A stretch of DNA of 64,000 nt from Prochlorococcus marinus (GTDB lineage Bacteria; Cyanobacteriota; Cyanobacteriia; PCC-6307; Cyanobiaceae), in contig NZ_CVSX01000069.1 of NCBI RefSeq assembly GCF_001180305.1, positions 1-64,000 on the forward strand. Direction: 5' to 3'. The notes beneath the pieces were generated by a model. It ran no database searches, was not told the DNA's origin, and was given only the letters and a program-made list of their open reading frames with translations. Positions 47,613 through 58,499 of the stretch are shown here, in pieces. Each line of letters opens with the position of its first letter. The stretch's first letter is position 1. The position numbers and the translations under genes are program-made.

Positions 47613-48152
47613 ATGCTAAATAATGACAATTGGTTAGTTGTAGGAGTTATAACATCTGTTCACGGATTAGATGGAAAATTAAAAATTAAATCACTAAGTG
47701 ATTTTGATGAAAGATTTACACAACCAGGGCAAAGATGGTTACAAAAAAATCAAGAAAAGCCTATATTATTTGAATTAATTTCAGGATTTAAGCAGCCAGG
47801 CAAAGAAATTTATATAGTTAAACTCAAAAATGTCGATAACAGAACGCAGGCTGAAAGTCTAAAAAATTATAAATTTCTGATAAAAGCTGATGATATTCCT
47901 AAATTGGATGAAGGAGAGTTTCATATATCTCAACTAATTAACTTAAAAGTAAAAATATTTGAAAATAATGAATTCAAAGTAATTGGTGAAGTCTGCGACT
48001 TTGATAATGAAAAAAATAGTTTATTAAAAGTAAAACTTATAGGCACTGATAAAGAAGTTTTAGTTCCTTTTGTATCTGAAATCGTTCCAGAAGTAGATAT
48101 TAAAAATAAATTCTTGATAATTACCCCCCCCAAGGGGCTCTTAGAGCTTTGA
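47613..48152 (+). CDS. rimM: 16S rRNA processing protein RimM
   Basis: An assembly factor for the 30S head that binds S19. 179 residues: N-terminal reductase-like beta barrel ([19 protein letters not shown]), then PRC-barrel domain ([32 protein letters not shown]). Intact. Its end carries the Pro-Pro-Lys-Gly-Leu tail and a terminator candidate. Divergent from ndhS over about 25 bases. Confidence 0.93.
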   Translation: MLNNDNWLVVGVITSVHGLDGKLKIKSLSDFDERFTQPGQRWLQKNQEKPILFELISGFKQPGKEIYIVKLKNVDNRTQAESLKNYKFLIKADDIPKLDEGEFHISQLINLKVKIFENNEFKVIGEVCDFDNEKNSLLKVKLIGTDKEVLVPFVSEIVPEVDIKNKFLIITPPKGLLEL

Positions 48153-48159
48153 GTTTTTT
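48134..48159 (+). terminator. Candidate Rho-independent terminator of rimM
   Basis: GGGGCTC (48134-48140), loop TTA, then GAGCTTT (48144-48150) pair with several G-U, followed 3 bases on by six T's. It overlaps the rimM stop codon and would end rightward transcription just before the converging methyltransferase gene. Confidence 0.5.
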
Positions 48160-48190
48160 ATATTTCGCTAAATATACTATTTAAATTAGG

Positions 48191-49531
48191 CTAACCAGCT
48201 TCAGGAATAATTTCATCATCATCAGATTGATTCAATTTATAAACGTTATTAGATTTTTTAGTTAAAAAACTTGATTCGATAGATGCATATTCAATTTTTG
48301 CAAAAGTCTTTAAGATCGCTTCTAAAATAATTCTGGCTCCTTCAACTGGTACTGCCATGCCTATTTGTCTTCTAACACTCTCTTTAGATCCATGAAACAC
48401 GAATTCATCAGGAAAAGTCTGTAATCGAGCACGCTCCCTATTTGTTAAAGCTCTATTCTCAGACCAGTGATACATATGAGTACCACCACCTCCGCTACCA
48501 GTAATAGTATATGCAGGCTTATCAGGATCTAATCTTTTATAAATCATAGAAAGCTTTGCTCCTTTAACTTTTAATTTCAAATCATCAGGAAGATTTGCCT
48601 TCCATGCATTTTCCCCAGGCTTTATATGTTTTAAACGTTCAATAACATTACGGCTTTGCTTTGTTAATTCGTTGTTTGGACACTTATTATTAATTGGGGG
48701 ATTTAAGATTGCTTGCCTACAACTTTTAAAAGCATTTATATGAGTTGGTTCAGGGACATTAAACTTAAGTTTTAAATCTTTTCTAATACCAATTATTATA
48801 TATCTGTGCCTTGCTTGAGGTATGCCATACTCTTCAAATTTGTACAAATGCGGAGTTAATTCATAACCAAAATTACCGGCATTAGACAATTCATCTAAAA
48901 TTTTTTGAAAAGCTCTTCCTGAATTAGCATTAGATAATCCCGAAACATTTTCTGCAAAAAAGAATTTTGGATTATTTTTATTTATATACTTAACCCCATA
49001 AGAATATAAAGGACCATATTTTCCATTCAAACCCTTTGATTCACCAACATTACTAAAATCATTACATGGAAAGCCATATAAAAAACCATCTACATAAGGT
49101 AATTTGTCTACCAAACTATCGCTGATATTTTCGCAAATAACTTTAAAATTTTTATCTTTTGAAGAAGGAATATTTGATTGGAAAGTAATACAAGTATCTT
49201 TATGATTATCTGTAGCCCAAATATGCTCAAAACCATATTTATTGCCTTTGACTATTAATTTTGATTTTTTAGCAGCTAATCCAATACCACCTGGACCACA
49301 GTACATTTCTCCAATGGTAAATTTATTAAATTTAGACTTTTTGAATGAGTTTGGGAAAATATAAGTTTCCCTTTTTAAAACATCATTCTCAAAATCATCT
49401 AAAAAATCACACATCAAATCTCTTAACTTTTCAGAAGGTTTTACACCCAAGGATTGACATGCAATTTTGAAATCCTCAGAGAGATCATTGGGGAGTCTGA
49501 ATTGTATTTTTGAGTTGCTATTTTTGTCCAT
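48191..49531 (-). CDS. C5-cytosine DNA methyltransferase with N-terminal RHH-like domain
   Basis: 446 residues. Motifs in order: I MYCGPGG (77-83), IV GFPCNDFS (153-160) with catalytic C156, VI ENV (194-196), VIII QARHR (239-243), IX RERARLQTFPDEF, X GMAVPVEGA. All are intact, so activity is expected. Residues 8-50 look like a ribbon-helix-helix unit: a strand IQFRLP and two helices spaced as in RHH repressors. This fusion suggests a methylase that also represses its operon. It pairs divergently with a PLD-type nuclease; the family pairing matches NgoFVII (GCSGC in Neisseria), but specificity here is unknown. Ends converge with rimM. Confidence 0.9.
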   Translation of the reverse strand: MDKNSNSKIQFRLPNDLSEDFKIACQSLGVKPSEKLRDLMCDFLDDFENDVLKRETYIFPNSFKKSKFNKFTIGEMYCGPGGIGLAAKKSKLIVKGNKYGFEHIWATDNHKDTCITFQSNIPSSKDKNFKVICENISDSLVDKLPYVDGFLYGFPCNDFSNVGESKGLNGKYGPLYSYGVKYINKNNPKFFFAENVSGLSNANSGRAFQKILDELSNAGNFGYELTPHLYKFEEYGIPQARHRYIIIGIRKDLKLKFNVPEPTHINAFKSCRQAILNPPINNKCPNNELTKQSRNVIERLKHIKPGENAWKANLPDDLKLKVKGAKLSMIYKRLDPDKPAYTITGSGGGGTHMYHWSENRALTNRERARLQTFPDEFVFHGSKESVRRQIGMAVPVEGARIILEAILKTFAKIEYASIESSFLTKKSNNVYKLNQSDDDEIIPEAG

Positions 49532-49580
49532 ACATATATGGCATCATAATTAAATAGTTTGTCAACAAAAAAATTTCTTA

Positions 49581-49600
49581 TTAACAATTTTTTTTGTTAA
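49581..49600. promoter_or_regulatory. Dyad operator candidate 1
   Basis: TTAACAA and TTGTTAA, exact 7-bp arms separated by six T's. Lies 50 bases ahead of the methyltransferase start. Inverted repeats of this size suit a dimeric repressor such as an RHH protein. Confidence 0.55.
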
Positions 49601-49625
49601 AAAATACAAAAATTAAGAAAAAAAC

Positions 49626-49639
49626 TATTTGTACAAATA
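49626..49639. promoter_or_regulatory. Dyad operator candidate 2 (14-bp perfect palindrome)
   Basis: TATTTGTACAAATA is fully self-complementary and lies 32 bases upstream of the nuclease start codon, about where a promoter core would be. It is a good candidate site for the RHH-like part of the methyltransferase or for another regulator. Confidence 0.6.
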
Positions 49640-49671
49640 ATAAATAAAATTATTAAAAAGTATTTTTTATT

Positions 49672-50748
49672 TTGTTTACTAACAGTAAATATTCTGGGAA
49701 TAATTTTGAAGAAGAATTTAAATCTTCTTTAAAATACGCAAGTCATCTAGAGGTAGCCTCGGGATACTTTAGTTATGAACTTTTAAATGAATTAAAACCT
49801 GACTTTTTAAAAATCGCATCTTTAGGATCATGTAAGTTACTTTTTGGAATGATTTATCGTGAAAGGGGTTCTAAAAAACAAATTGATTGTTTAATTAATT
49901 TAAATAGAGAACTACGAAAAATAAATTCAGAAAGCGGAGTATACATAACAATTGAAAATTATCATGGAAAAATTTTTAGATTTTTAAGTAATAATTATGG
50001 CGAAAAGATATATATTGGATCTTCAAATTTATCTTATTCAGGATTTGGAACCAATAAGGAATTCAACCTAGAAATAAAAGATGAGCAAGATAAAAGAAAT
50101 ATTAGAACATTTTTGGAGTATTTATTTCATGAAAAAGAGACTAATAAAAAAATTGGTTTTCCATTAGAAGATATTGAATTAAGACAAAAAAATGATAAAG
50201 AGGATAAAGAGACTGGCGAAAATTCTTTAAAGAATTTTGAAATAACTAAAGATTCATTTCCATTAAAAAGAATCGACCTCCCAAAAATGAAGATCAAGCA
50301 TAGACCACAAAAACAACCAAAGTCATCTCTCAATCTTTATTTTGGAAAGGGGAGAAAAGTAAAACGTGATGGTAGAGATTTATGGACACCCCGAGGGTGG
50401 TTTGAGGTCGAAATAACAAGTCAAAAAAACGAGCAATTAAATAATATTTATCCTAAAGATGATACGAAGGAGTTTGAGTGGACTGCATATATAAAAGATA
50501 ATGTTGAGGGCAAAGAGAAGTACTATAAAATTCCAATGATTTCTTGTTCTGGTAAAGAAGGCTCTCCAAAAGCAATTCAGTCAAAAAATGATAGACACAT
50601 TCTAGGGGCATTAATTAAAGGTAAAATGGAAAGATCAGGAGCTTTAAAGAAATATGAACTAATAACGCAAGAAACACTTGCATCATATGGTAGAGACTAT
50701 ATCGAGCTTCATAAAATAAATTCAAAAGAATACTTTATGGAAGTTTAG
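49672..50748 (+). CDS. NgoFVII-family (PLD-type) restriction endonuclease
   Basis: 358 residues. The PLD-like active site is in NYHGKIFRF, with H98 and K100, followed by IGSSNLSYSGFGTNKEF with S117/S118, N119 and E130. This single-HKD arrangement, which dimerises to form the active site and needs no Mg2+, is that of the NgoFVII and BfiI group. A charged linker (155-205) leads to a C-terminal domain (about 207-340) with WTPRGWFEVEITSQ, probably DNA-binding. The start is TTG; no in-frame ATG precedes the conserved N-terminus. A weak start would suit low nuclease expression. It pairs with the divergent methyltransferase. Confidence 0.85.
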   Translation: MFTNSKYSGNNFEEEFKSSLKYASHLEVASGYFSYELLNELKPDFLKIASLGSCKLLFGMIYRERGSKKQIDCLINLNRELRKINSESGVYITIENYHGKIFRFLSNNYGEKIYIGSSNLSYSGFGTNKEFNLEIKDEQDKRNIRTFLEYLFHEKETNKKIGFPLEDIELRQKNDKEDKETGENSLKNFEITKDSFPLKRIDLPKMKIKHRPQKQPKSSLNLYFGKGRKVKRDGRDLWTPRGWFEVEITSQKNEQLNNIYPKDDTKEFEWTAYIKDNVEGKEKYYKIPMISCSGKEGSPKAIQSKNDRHILGALIKGKMERSGALKKYELITQETLASYGRDYIELHKINSKEYFMEV

Positions 50749-50812
50749 AATGCTTTCTTTCTGAAATAAAAAAGTATTCTCTAGTTAAAAATATCCAACT
50801 AAATATTTCCAA

Positions 50813-52708
50813 TTATTCAACAGTTACACTTTTTGCTAAGTTTCTTGGTTGGTCAACATCAAGTCCTCTATGAGCTGCAATATGATAACTCAATAATTGA
50901 AGAGGTATGATATTCAGCAATGGTGAAACCCATTCATTGCAGGAAGGAATTTTCATTAAATAATCAAAGATTTCAGTGCCATTACATTCTGGAGCAATAC
51001 CTATTAAATATGAATCTCTAGCTTTCGCTTCCTGAGCATTGCTGATAACTTTATCAAAAACTTCACCAGGAGAAGCAATAGAAATTACAGGTACTTTTTT
51101 ATCTAAAAGGGCGATTGGACCATGTTTCATTTCACCAGCAGGATATCCAGCGGCATGAATATAACTAATTTCTTTCAGTTTTAACGCTCCCTCAAGAGCA
51201 ATAGGATAATTTATCCCTCTTCCCAAAAAGATAACATCTTTAATGTTAAAAAAGTCATGTGCTAGCTTTTCAGAAGATTTATTATGTTCCTCTAACAGAT
51301 CTTCTAATATTGGAGGAAGTTTTATAAGTTCTGTTGTTAATTTATTAATTTCATCTAGACTCCTGCTACCTTTGATTTGCGCAAATTTTATAGCTAATCC
51401 ATAAAAAGAAAGTAATTGAGCAAAAAAAGTTTTTGTTGCTGCAACTCCAACTTCTATTCCTGCACATATATCAATTATATTTGAGACCTGCCTTCCTATC
51501 GAGCTCTCTTTTCTATTTGTAATAGCAATAAGATTGGGTTTAAATTTTTTATCTTCAATCGATGACCGTCTTTTAATCTCCATATCGATAGCCGCAATTG
51601 TATCGGCGGTTTCTCCAGATTGAGTAACTCCTATAGTTAATGTGTTTGGAAGCAATGGTGGTGGTGAATATCGAAATTCGCTTGCGTAAAAAACATTTGT
51701 AGGTATGCCTGAAAATTGTTCTAATAAAAAGCTACCCACCATTGCAGAATGTTTACTTGTACCGCAAGCTATAATTTCAATCCTTTCGATTGATTCCAAA
51801 AACTTTGTATCAAAGGGATAAGTGATTTGATATTGGTCATTTTCTAAGTTTTTAATTAAATAATTTTCCACCCAATTTTTGGCAGTTACCGGCTGATCAT
51901 ATATCTCTTTCAACATATAGTGTTTGAAATTCATCTTATCCATTATTTGTTCTGAAACTTTTAAAGAAACTGGATTTCGATATTGCCTCTCATTGTTTGA
52001 ATCATAAATTTCTATTCCAAGAGGCGTTAATAAAGCTATTTCCTCATCCTCTAAAGGAAGAATAATATTTGTAAAATTTGCGATGGCTGGAGTATCACTT
52101 GCACAAATAAATTCTCCTTCACCCAAACCAATAATCAAAGGCGCCTGTCTCCTTGCAACTACAAGAGAGGTTGGGGCACCAGCCCATAAAACTGCCAAGG
52201 CATAAGATCCTTCTAAATCAGATATAACATTTCTCACAGCTACTAATAATGTCGAGCCATTATTCTCAAGATTAAGTTGACTTAATGTATTTAATTCTCT
52301 TTCAATTAAGTGAGGAATCACCTCGGTATCTGTATCTGAATTAAAAACAATACCCTCTTTTTCTAATTTATTTTTTAAGTCTTGAAAATTTTCAATAATA
52401 CCATTTTGGACAACAGCTATATTACCTGAACTATCTGTATGAGGATGAGCATTCTTAACTTCTGGTTTTCCATGAGTTGCCCAACGAGTATGACCTATAC
52501 CAACAGTTCCTGGAATATTCTTTTCATTGATAGAACTTGTAAGATTCTTTAGTTTTCCTTCTGCTTTGTTACAAGCGATAGAATTTGTATCTGGATTGAT
52601 AATGGCAATACCTGCAGAATCATATCCTCTATATTCAAGTTTTTCTAAACCATTCATTAATAATGGTAAAGCTTTTTTATAACCAGTTACAGCAACTATT
52701 CCACACAT
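50813..52708 (-). CDS. glmS: Glucosamine-fructose-6-phosphate aminotransferase (isomerising)
   Basis: Makes glucosamine-6-phosphate for peptidoglycan and LPS. 631 residues from MCGIVAVTGY. Cys2, exposed after Met removal, is the N-terminal nucleophile of the glutaminase domain. Two SIS domains follow (GCGTSKHSAM as ACGTSKHSA, TQSGETADT; FLGRGINYPIALEGALKLKEISY), and the end DQPRNLAKSVTVE is canonical. The start at 52708 is required for Cys2; a 6-residue upstream extension is spurious. No glmS ribozyme-like sequence is seen in the spacer upstream. Confidence 0.97.
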   Translation of the reverse strand: MCGIVAVTGYKKALPLLMNGLEKLEYRGYDSAGIAIINPDTNSIACNKAEGKLKNLTSSINEKNIPGTVGIGHTRWATHGKPEVKNAHPHTDSSGNIAVVQNGIIENFQDLKNKLEKEGIVFNSDTDTEVIPHLIERELNTLSQLNLENNGSTLLVAVRNVISDLEGSYALAVLWAGAPTSLVVARRQAPLIIGLGEGEFICASDTPAIANFTNIILPLEDEEIALLTPLGIEIYDSNNERQYRNPVSLKVSEQIMDKMNFKHYMLKEIYDQPVTAKNWVENYLIKNLENDQYQITYPFDTKFLESIERIEIIACGTSKHSAMVGSFLLEQFSGIPTNVFYASEFRYSPPPLLPNTLTIGVTQSGETADTIAAIDMEIKRRSSIEDKKFKPNLIAITNRKESSIGRQVSNIIDICAGIEVGVAATKTFFAQLLSFYGLAIKFAQIKGSRSLDEINKLTTELIKLPPILEDLLEEHNKSSEKLAHDFFNIKDVIFLGRGINYPIALEGALKLKEISYIHAAGYPAGEMKHGPIALLDKKVPVISIASPGEVFDKVISNAQEAKARDSYLIGIAPECNGTEIFDYLMKIPSCNEWVSPLLNIIPLQLLSYHIAAHRGLDVDQPRNLAKSVTVE

Positions 52709-52715
52709 ACAACAA

Positions 52716-52742
52716 TTTTTTTTCAATTATATTGAAAAAAAA
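52716..52742. repeat. Perfect hairpin between psaC and glmS
   Basis: TTTTTTTTCAA and TTGAAAAAAAA are exact 11-base complements with loop TTATA. It lies after the psaC stop reading leftward and 8 bases before the glmS start. The stem is almost all A-T and the 3' arm is A-rich on this strand, so it is a weak terminator or an RNA 3'-end stabiliser. Confidence 0.5.
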
Positions 52743-52788
52743 TGCTTATTTACTAAAACATGGACTCTCTTAAAACTGCACTATAAAG

Positions 52789-53067
<279 letters not shown>

Positions 53068-53166
53068 CTATTGTCTTACAAAGAAATTAAAAAAATTAAG
53101 ATATGCTTCACTCTTGTTAACTCTAGGGCATAAAATCATATAGATAATTAGTAAATTCCATAAACT

Positions 53167-53406
53167 ATGTCACAAGAAATCCTCGAAAAAGTCTGTTCTA
53201 TTGTTTCAGAACAATTAAGTATTGAAGCAGGAGAAGTGAAATCAGATTCAAATTTCCAAAATGATTTGGGTGCAGATTCTCTAGATACCGTTGAATTAGT
53301 GATGGCTCTAGAAGAAGCATTTGATATTGAAATTCCTGATGAAGCAGCTGAAGGTATTGCAACAGTTAGTGATGCAGTTAAATTCATCGAAGAAAAAAAA
53401 GGTTAA
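53167..53406 (+). CDS. acpP: Acyl carrier protein
   Basis: A 79-residue acidic ACP. S38 in the motif [10 protein letters not shown] is the phosphopantetheine site. It carries growing fatty acids. 6 bases separate it from fabF, so they form an operon, as in most bacteria. Confidence 0.97.
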   Translation: MSQEILEKVCSIVSEQLSIEAGEVKSDSNFQNDLGADSLDTVELVMALEEAFDIEIPDEAAEGIATVSDAVKFIEEKKG

Positions 53407-53412
53407 TCAAGG

Positions 53413-54657
53413 ATGCCAAATTTCCATCGAGTAGTTATTACTGGCATCGGAGCAGTAACTCCAATTGGTAACAACATTGATGAATATTTACTCAGTCTTC
53501 AAGAAGGGATTAATGGGGTCTCAGATATTACACTGTTTGATCCTGCTCAGCATCCTTGCAAATTTGCAGCTGAAGTTAAAAATCTTCAATCTGAAAATTT
53601 TATTGAAGCTAAAGAATCTAAAAGGTGGGATCGATTTTCACAGTTTGGAGTGATTGCAGCAAAGCAAGCTTTTAATGATTCTGGGCTTGAAATTACTGAA
53701 GCTAATGCATCAAGAATTGGAGTAATTATTGGCTCTGGTGTCGGGGGCTTACTAACTATGGAAAGTCAAGCTCAGATTCTGAGTCATAAAGGACCAAAAC
53801 GAGTAAGTCCATTTACAGTCCCAATGATGATCCCAAATATGGCTACAGGACTAGCTGCCATCGCTTTAGGAGCAAAAGGGCCAAGTTCTTCTGTATCCAC
53901 TGCATGCGCTGCAGGCTCTAATGCGATTGGTGATTCTTTTAGATTACTCCAACTTGGAAAAGCAGATGCGATGATCTGTGGAGGTGCAGAAGCAAGTATT
54001 ACTCCTCTTGGAGTAGCTGGATTTTCCAGTGCTAAAGCTCTCTCTTTCAGGAATGACAGTCCTCAAACTGCGAGTAGACCATTTGATGCTGAAAGAGATG
54101 GATTTGTCATTGGAGAGGGATCAGGAATTCTTGTTTTAGAAACTTTAGAAAATGCTCAAAAAAGGGATGCAAGAATTTATGCTGAAATTATTGGATACGG
54201 CACAACATGCGATGCTCATCACATAACGGCTCCTTCTCCAGGCGGAGTTGGAGGTGCAGAAGCTATTAAACTTGCAATTGAAGACGGTTCTCTCAGTCTA
54301 GAAAAAGTTGATTACATAAATGCTCATGGAACGAGCACTTCAGCTAATGACAAAAATGAAACTTCTGCAATTAAATCTATATTTAGAGACAGATCTTACC
54401 TCATTCCTGTAAGCTCTACTAAGTCGATGACTGGTCATCTTTTAGGAGGTTCAGGAGGTATAGAAGCTGTAGCTTGTATACTTTCTTTGACACATAATTT
54501 TATCCCTCCTACAATTAACTACGTCAATCCTGATCCTGATTGTGATCTTGATTATGTACCAAATAATGCAAGAGAAGCTCAAGTAGGAGTTGCTCTTTCT
54601 AATTCTTTCGGCTTTGGTGGTCACAACGTTTGCCTTGCTTTTAGCAAAATGAATTAA
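53413..54657 (+). CDS. fabF: 3-oxoacyl-ACP synthase II (KAS II)
   Basis: Condenses acyl-ACP with malonyl-ACP in fatty-acid elongation. 414 residues of the thiolase fold. The Cys-His-His triad is C165 in [10 protein letters not shown], His in [11 protein letters not shown] and His in [12 protein letters not shown]. Full length. Operon with acpP; tkt follows 43 bases downstream on the same strand. Confidence 0.97.
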   Translation: MPNFHRVVITGIGAVTPIGNNIDEYLLSLQEGINGVSDITLFDPAQHPCKFAAEVKNLQSENFIEAKESKRWDRFSQFGVIAAKQAFNDSGLEITEANASRIGVIIGSGVGGLLTMESQAQILSHKGPKRVSPFTVPMMIPNMATGLAAIALGAKGPSSSVSTACAAGSNAIGDSFRLLQLGKADAMICGGAEASITPLGVAGFSSAKALSFRNDSPQTASRPFDAERDGFVIGEGSGILVLETLENAQKRDARIYAEIIGYGTTCDAHHITAPSPGGVGGAEAIKLAIEDGSLSLEKVDYINAHGTSTSANDKNETSAIKSIFRDRSYLIPVSSTKSMTGHLLGGSGGIEAVACILSLTHNFIPPTINYVNPDPDCDLDYVPNNAREAQVGVALSNSFGFGGHNVCLAFSKMN

Positions 54658-54700
54658 AGACAACCAATTCTTAATTTCCAACTTATCTTTTTTTAAAACA

Positions 54701-56707
54701 ATGGTCGCTGCATCTGTTTCATTAGAATCACTCTGTGTAAATAGTATAAGAATGCTTGCTGTAGATGCAGTAAATAAATCTAATAGTGGTCATCCCGGTT
54801 TACCAATGGGATGTGCGCCTATGGGTTATGCACTTTGGCAAAACGTACTTAACCATAATCCCAATAATCCAAAATGGTTCAATAGAGATCGTTTTGTTTT
54901 ATCAGCTGGTCATGGCTGTATGTTGTTATATTCTTTGCTTCATCTGACAGGATACAAATCTGTCTCAATGGAAGATATTAAAGAATTTAGACAATGGGGA
55001 TCAAAAACTCCTGGTCATCCAGAAACATTTGAAACTGAAGGAGTTGAAGTTACCGCTGGTCCTCTCGGGGCTGGAATTTCTAATGCAGTTGGTTTGGCAA
55101 TAGCCGAAACTCACTTAGCAGCAAAATTCAATAAGCCTGATTGCAATATCGTTGATCACTTTACTTACGTCATTATGGGTGATGGATGTAATCAAGAGGG
55201 TATCGCATCAGAAGCATGCTCACTTGCTGGCCATCTTAAGCTTGGAAAACTTATTGCACTCTACGACGATAATCAAATTACAATTGATGGTCGTACTGAT
55301 GTTTCATTCACTGAAGATGTTCTAAAAAGATATGAAGCTTATGGATGGCATGTACAACATGTTGAAGATGGAAATCATGATGTTAAAGGAATAACTGAAG
55401 CTATTGAAAAAGCAAAATTAATTACAGACAAACCTTCAATTATAAAAGTCACTACAACTATAGGTTATGGTTCACCTAATAAATCAGATACTGCTGGAAT
55501 TCATGGGGCAGCTGTTGGAGAAGAAGAAGCTGCATTAACCAGAAAATTTTTAAACTGGGAATATCCTCCTTTTGAAATACCTGATGATGTATATACGCAT
55601 TTTAGAAAATCAATAAACAAAGGCGAAAAATTAGAGAAAGAATGGGATTCTAGGTTTGCGGAATATCAGAAAAAATATCCCTCTGAAGGAGCCGAGTTAA
55701 ATAGAATGTTGCAAGGCCAATTACCTGATAACTGGGACTCTGATCTCCCCTCTTATACGCCTGCTGATAATGGTTTGGCAACCAGAAAGCATTCGCAAAT
55801 ATGTTTAGGTGCTTTAGGTCCTAACCTTCCTGAATTAATTGGTGGATCAGCAGATTTAACACATTCTAACTACACAGATATCAAAGGAGAAACTGGTTCA
55901 TTCCAGTCTCATAGCCCTGAAAAAAGGTATTTACATTTTGGAGTACGAGAGCATGCAATGGCCGCTGTACTCAATGGTATTGCATACCATAATAGTGGTC
56001 TTATACCTTATGGTGGCACTTTCCTTGTTTTCGCGGATTACATGAGAGGTTCAATGAGGCTTTCAGCACTTAGCGAATTAGGAGTTATCTATGTATTAAC
56101 CCATGATTCAATTGGCGTTGGGGAAGATGGCCCAACTCATCAACCAATTGAAACTATCCCCTCTTTGCGTGCGATGCCTAACATGCTAGTTTTCAGACCT
56201 GGAGATGGGAACGAAACAAGTGGAGCTTATAAACTCGCTATTCAAAATCGAAAAAGACCTTCTGCCCTTTGTTTAAGTAGACAAGGTATGCCTAATCAAG
56301 AAAATACTTCAATTGAAAAAGTTGCATTAGGAGGATATATAGTTTCTGATTGCGATGGAACACCAGATATAATATTTATTGGAACTGGAAGTGAATTAAA
56401 TCTTTGTATTGAAGCAAGTAAGGAGATTTCAAGTTTAGGTAAAAAAACTAGAGTAGTCTCTATGCCTTGTGTAGAACTTTTCGAAGAACAAGAAGAATCT
56501 TACAAAAATAGTGTTCTACCTAGTAATGTCACAAAGAGAGTTGTAGTGGAAGCTGCCCATTCATTTGGTTGGCATAAATATACAGGTTTTGATGGAATTT
56601 GTATTACTATGGACAAGTTTGGTGCATCAGCACCTGGAGGTGAATGCATGAAAAACTTTGGATTTACGGTTGAAAATGTGGTTAATAAGACAAAGGAAAT
56701 TCTCTAA
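54701..56707 (+). CDS. tkt: Transketolase
   Basis: A TPP-dependent enzyme of the Calvin cycle and pentose-phosphate path. 668 residues. [32 protein letters not shown], the TPP/Mg motif GDGCNQEG through YDDNQI, and [12 protein letters not shown] with the downstream Glu region are all intact. ATG start with a normal cyanobacterial N-terminus. Converges on thiC with 12 bases between stops; both proteins are linked by TPP (thiC helps make the cofactor tkt uses). Confidence 0.97.
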   Translation: MVAASVSLESLCVNSIRMLAVDAVNKSNSGHPGLPMGCAPMGYALWQNVLNHNPNNPKWFNRDRFVLSAGHGCMLLYSLLHLTGYKSVSMEDIKEFRQWGSKTPGHPETFETEGVEVTAGPLGAGISNAVGLAIAETHLAAKFNKPDCNIVDHFTYVIMGDGCNQEGIASEACSLAGHLKLGKLIALYDDNQITIDGRTDVSFTEDVLKRYEAYGWHVQHVEDGNHDVKGITEAIEKAKLITDKPSIIKVTTTIGYGSPNKSDTAGIHGAAVGEEEAALTRKFLNWEYPPFEIPDDVYTHFRKSINKGEKLEKEWDSRFAEYQKKYPSEGAELNRMLQGQLPDNWDSDLPSYTPADNGLATRKHSQICLGALGPNLPELIGGSADLTHSNYTDIKGETGSFQSHSPEKRYLHFGVREHAMAAVLNGIAYHNSGLIPYGGTFLVFADYMRGSMRLSALSELGVIYVLTHDSIGVGEDGPTHQPIETIPSLRAMPNMLVFRPGDGNETSGAYKLAIQNRKRPSALCLSRQGMPNQENTSIEKVALGGYIVSDCDGTPDIIFIGTGSELNLCIEASKEISSLGKKTRVVSMPCVELFEEQEESYKNSVLPSNVTKRVVVEAAHSFGWHKYTGFDGICITMDKFGASAPGGECMKNFGFTVENVVNKTKEIL

Positions 56708-56719
56708 GATTATTTATAA

Positions 56720-58093
<1,374 letters not shown>

Positions 58094-58135
58094 TTATAAA
58101 TTTTTAATAGTGTTATTACTAAAGTTTGATCAAAT

Positions 58136-58217
58136 TTCCACTTCCCTGAATCAGGTTAAATGATTTAGGTTCAAAGGGTATGATCTCAGCCAAGTTAAAA
58201 TTCTTAGCACCCCTAGT
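58136..58217 (-). promoter_or_regulatory. TPP riboswitch (THI box) of thiC
   Basis: On the minus strand the leader reads GGGGTGCT, then GGCTGAGAT, ACCCTTTGAACCTAA and TGATTCAGGGAAGTGG, matching the conserved P1/P2/P3 and TPP-contacting segments (CUGAGA and ACCYUUGA-type). It ends about 45 bases before the thiC ATG, consistent with control of translation start or of termination by thiamine pyrophosphate. A clear terminator stem was not found between aptamer and start, which favours translation-level control. Confidence 0.93.
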
Positions 58218-58283
58218 ATTATTTATTAATAGCTCTTTTCTAAAAAATCGTCATCACATGTTTCAAAAATAAATATAAAAATT

Positions 58284-58499
58284 CTATTTAATTTTTTGAT
58301 AAGACCTTATCTTTTTTAAAATATTTTTCCTATCTAATCTTCTTCTGATATCTTTCTCCAGAATTATTGAAATCCCCATTAAGCCAATAGGCAAATAAAA
58401 AATCTTCCTAGAATTGTCCCTAAGTATCAATCCAATAGCGGATATAAGAATCATGAAAGGAGCTACAAAAGACAAAATAAATCTTTTATTAAATTTCAT
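58284..58499 (-). CDS. Small membrane protein, 71 aa
   Basis: Not recognised by family. Two hydrophobic spans (about 8-25 and 32-46) are separated by a basic linker, with a basic tail (RRRLDRKNILKKIR). The ATG overlaps the stop of the M20D gene by four bases (ATGA), so translation is coupled. It is the last gene before the thiC riboswitch. Confidence 0.7.
   Translation of the reverse strand: MKFNKRFILSFVAPFMILISAIGLILRDNSRKIFYLPIGLMGISIILEKDIRRRLDRKNILKKIRSYQKIK

Larger units (their letters stand above)
49532..49671. promoter_or_regulatory. Divergent promoter region of the restriction-modification cassette
   Basis: 140 bases, extremely A/T-rich, with both start codons facing out. It holds two perfect dyads: TTAACAA-N6-TTGTTAA at 49581-49600 and the 14-bp palindrome TATTTGTACAAATA at 49626-49639. 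Clear -35/-10 pairs could not be chosen among many AT hexamers. Confidence 0.7.

Noticed and set aside
48168..50806. 8-bp direct repeat CTAAATAT on both sides of the restriction-modification cassette as a target duplication
   Set aside because: Such an A/T octamer is common in this composition, and its ends do not coincide with a clear element boundary.
52709..52788. glmS ribozyme in the glmS leader
   Set aside because: The 80-base spacer holds a simple A/T hairpin and no ribozyme-like core; that ribozyme is known from Gram-positive bacteria.
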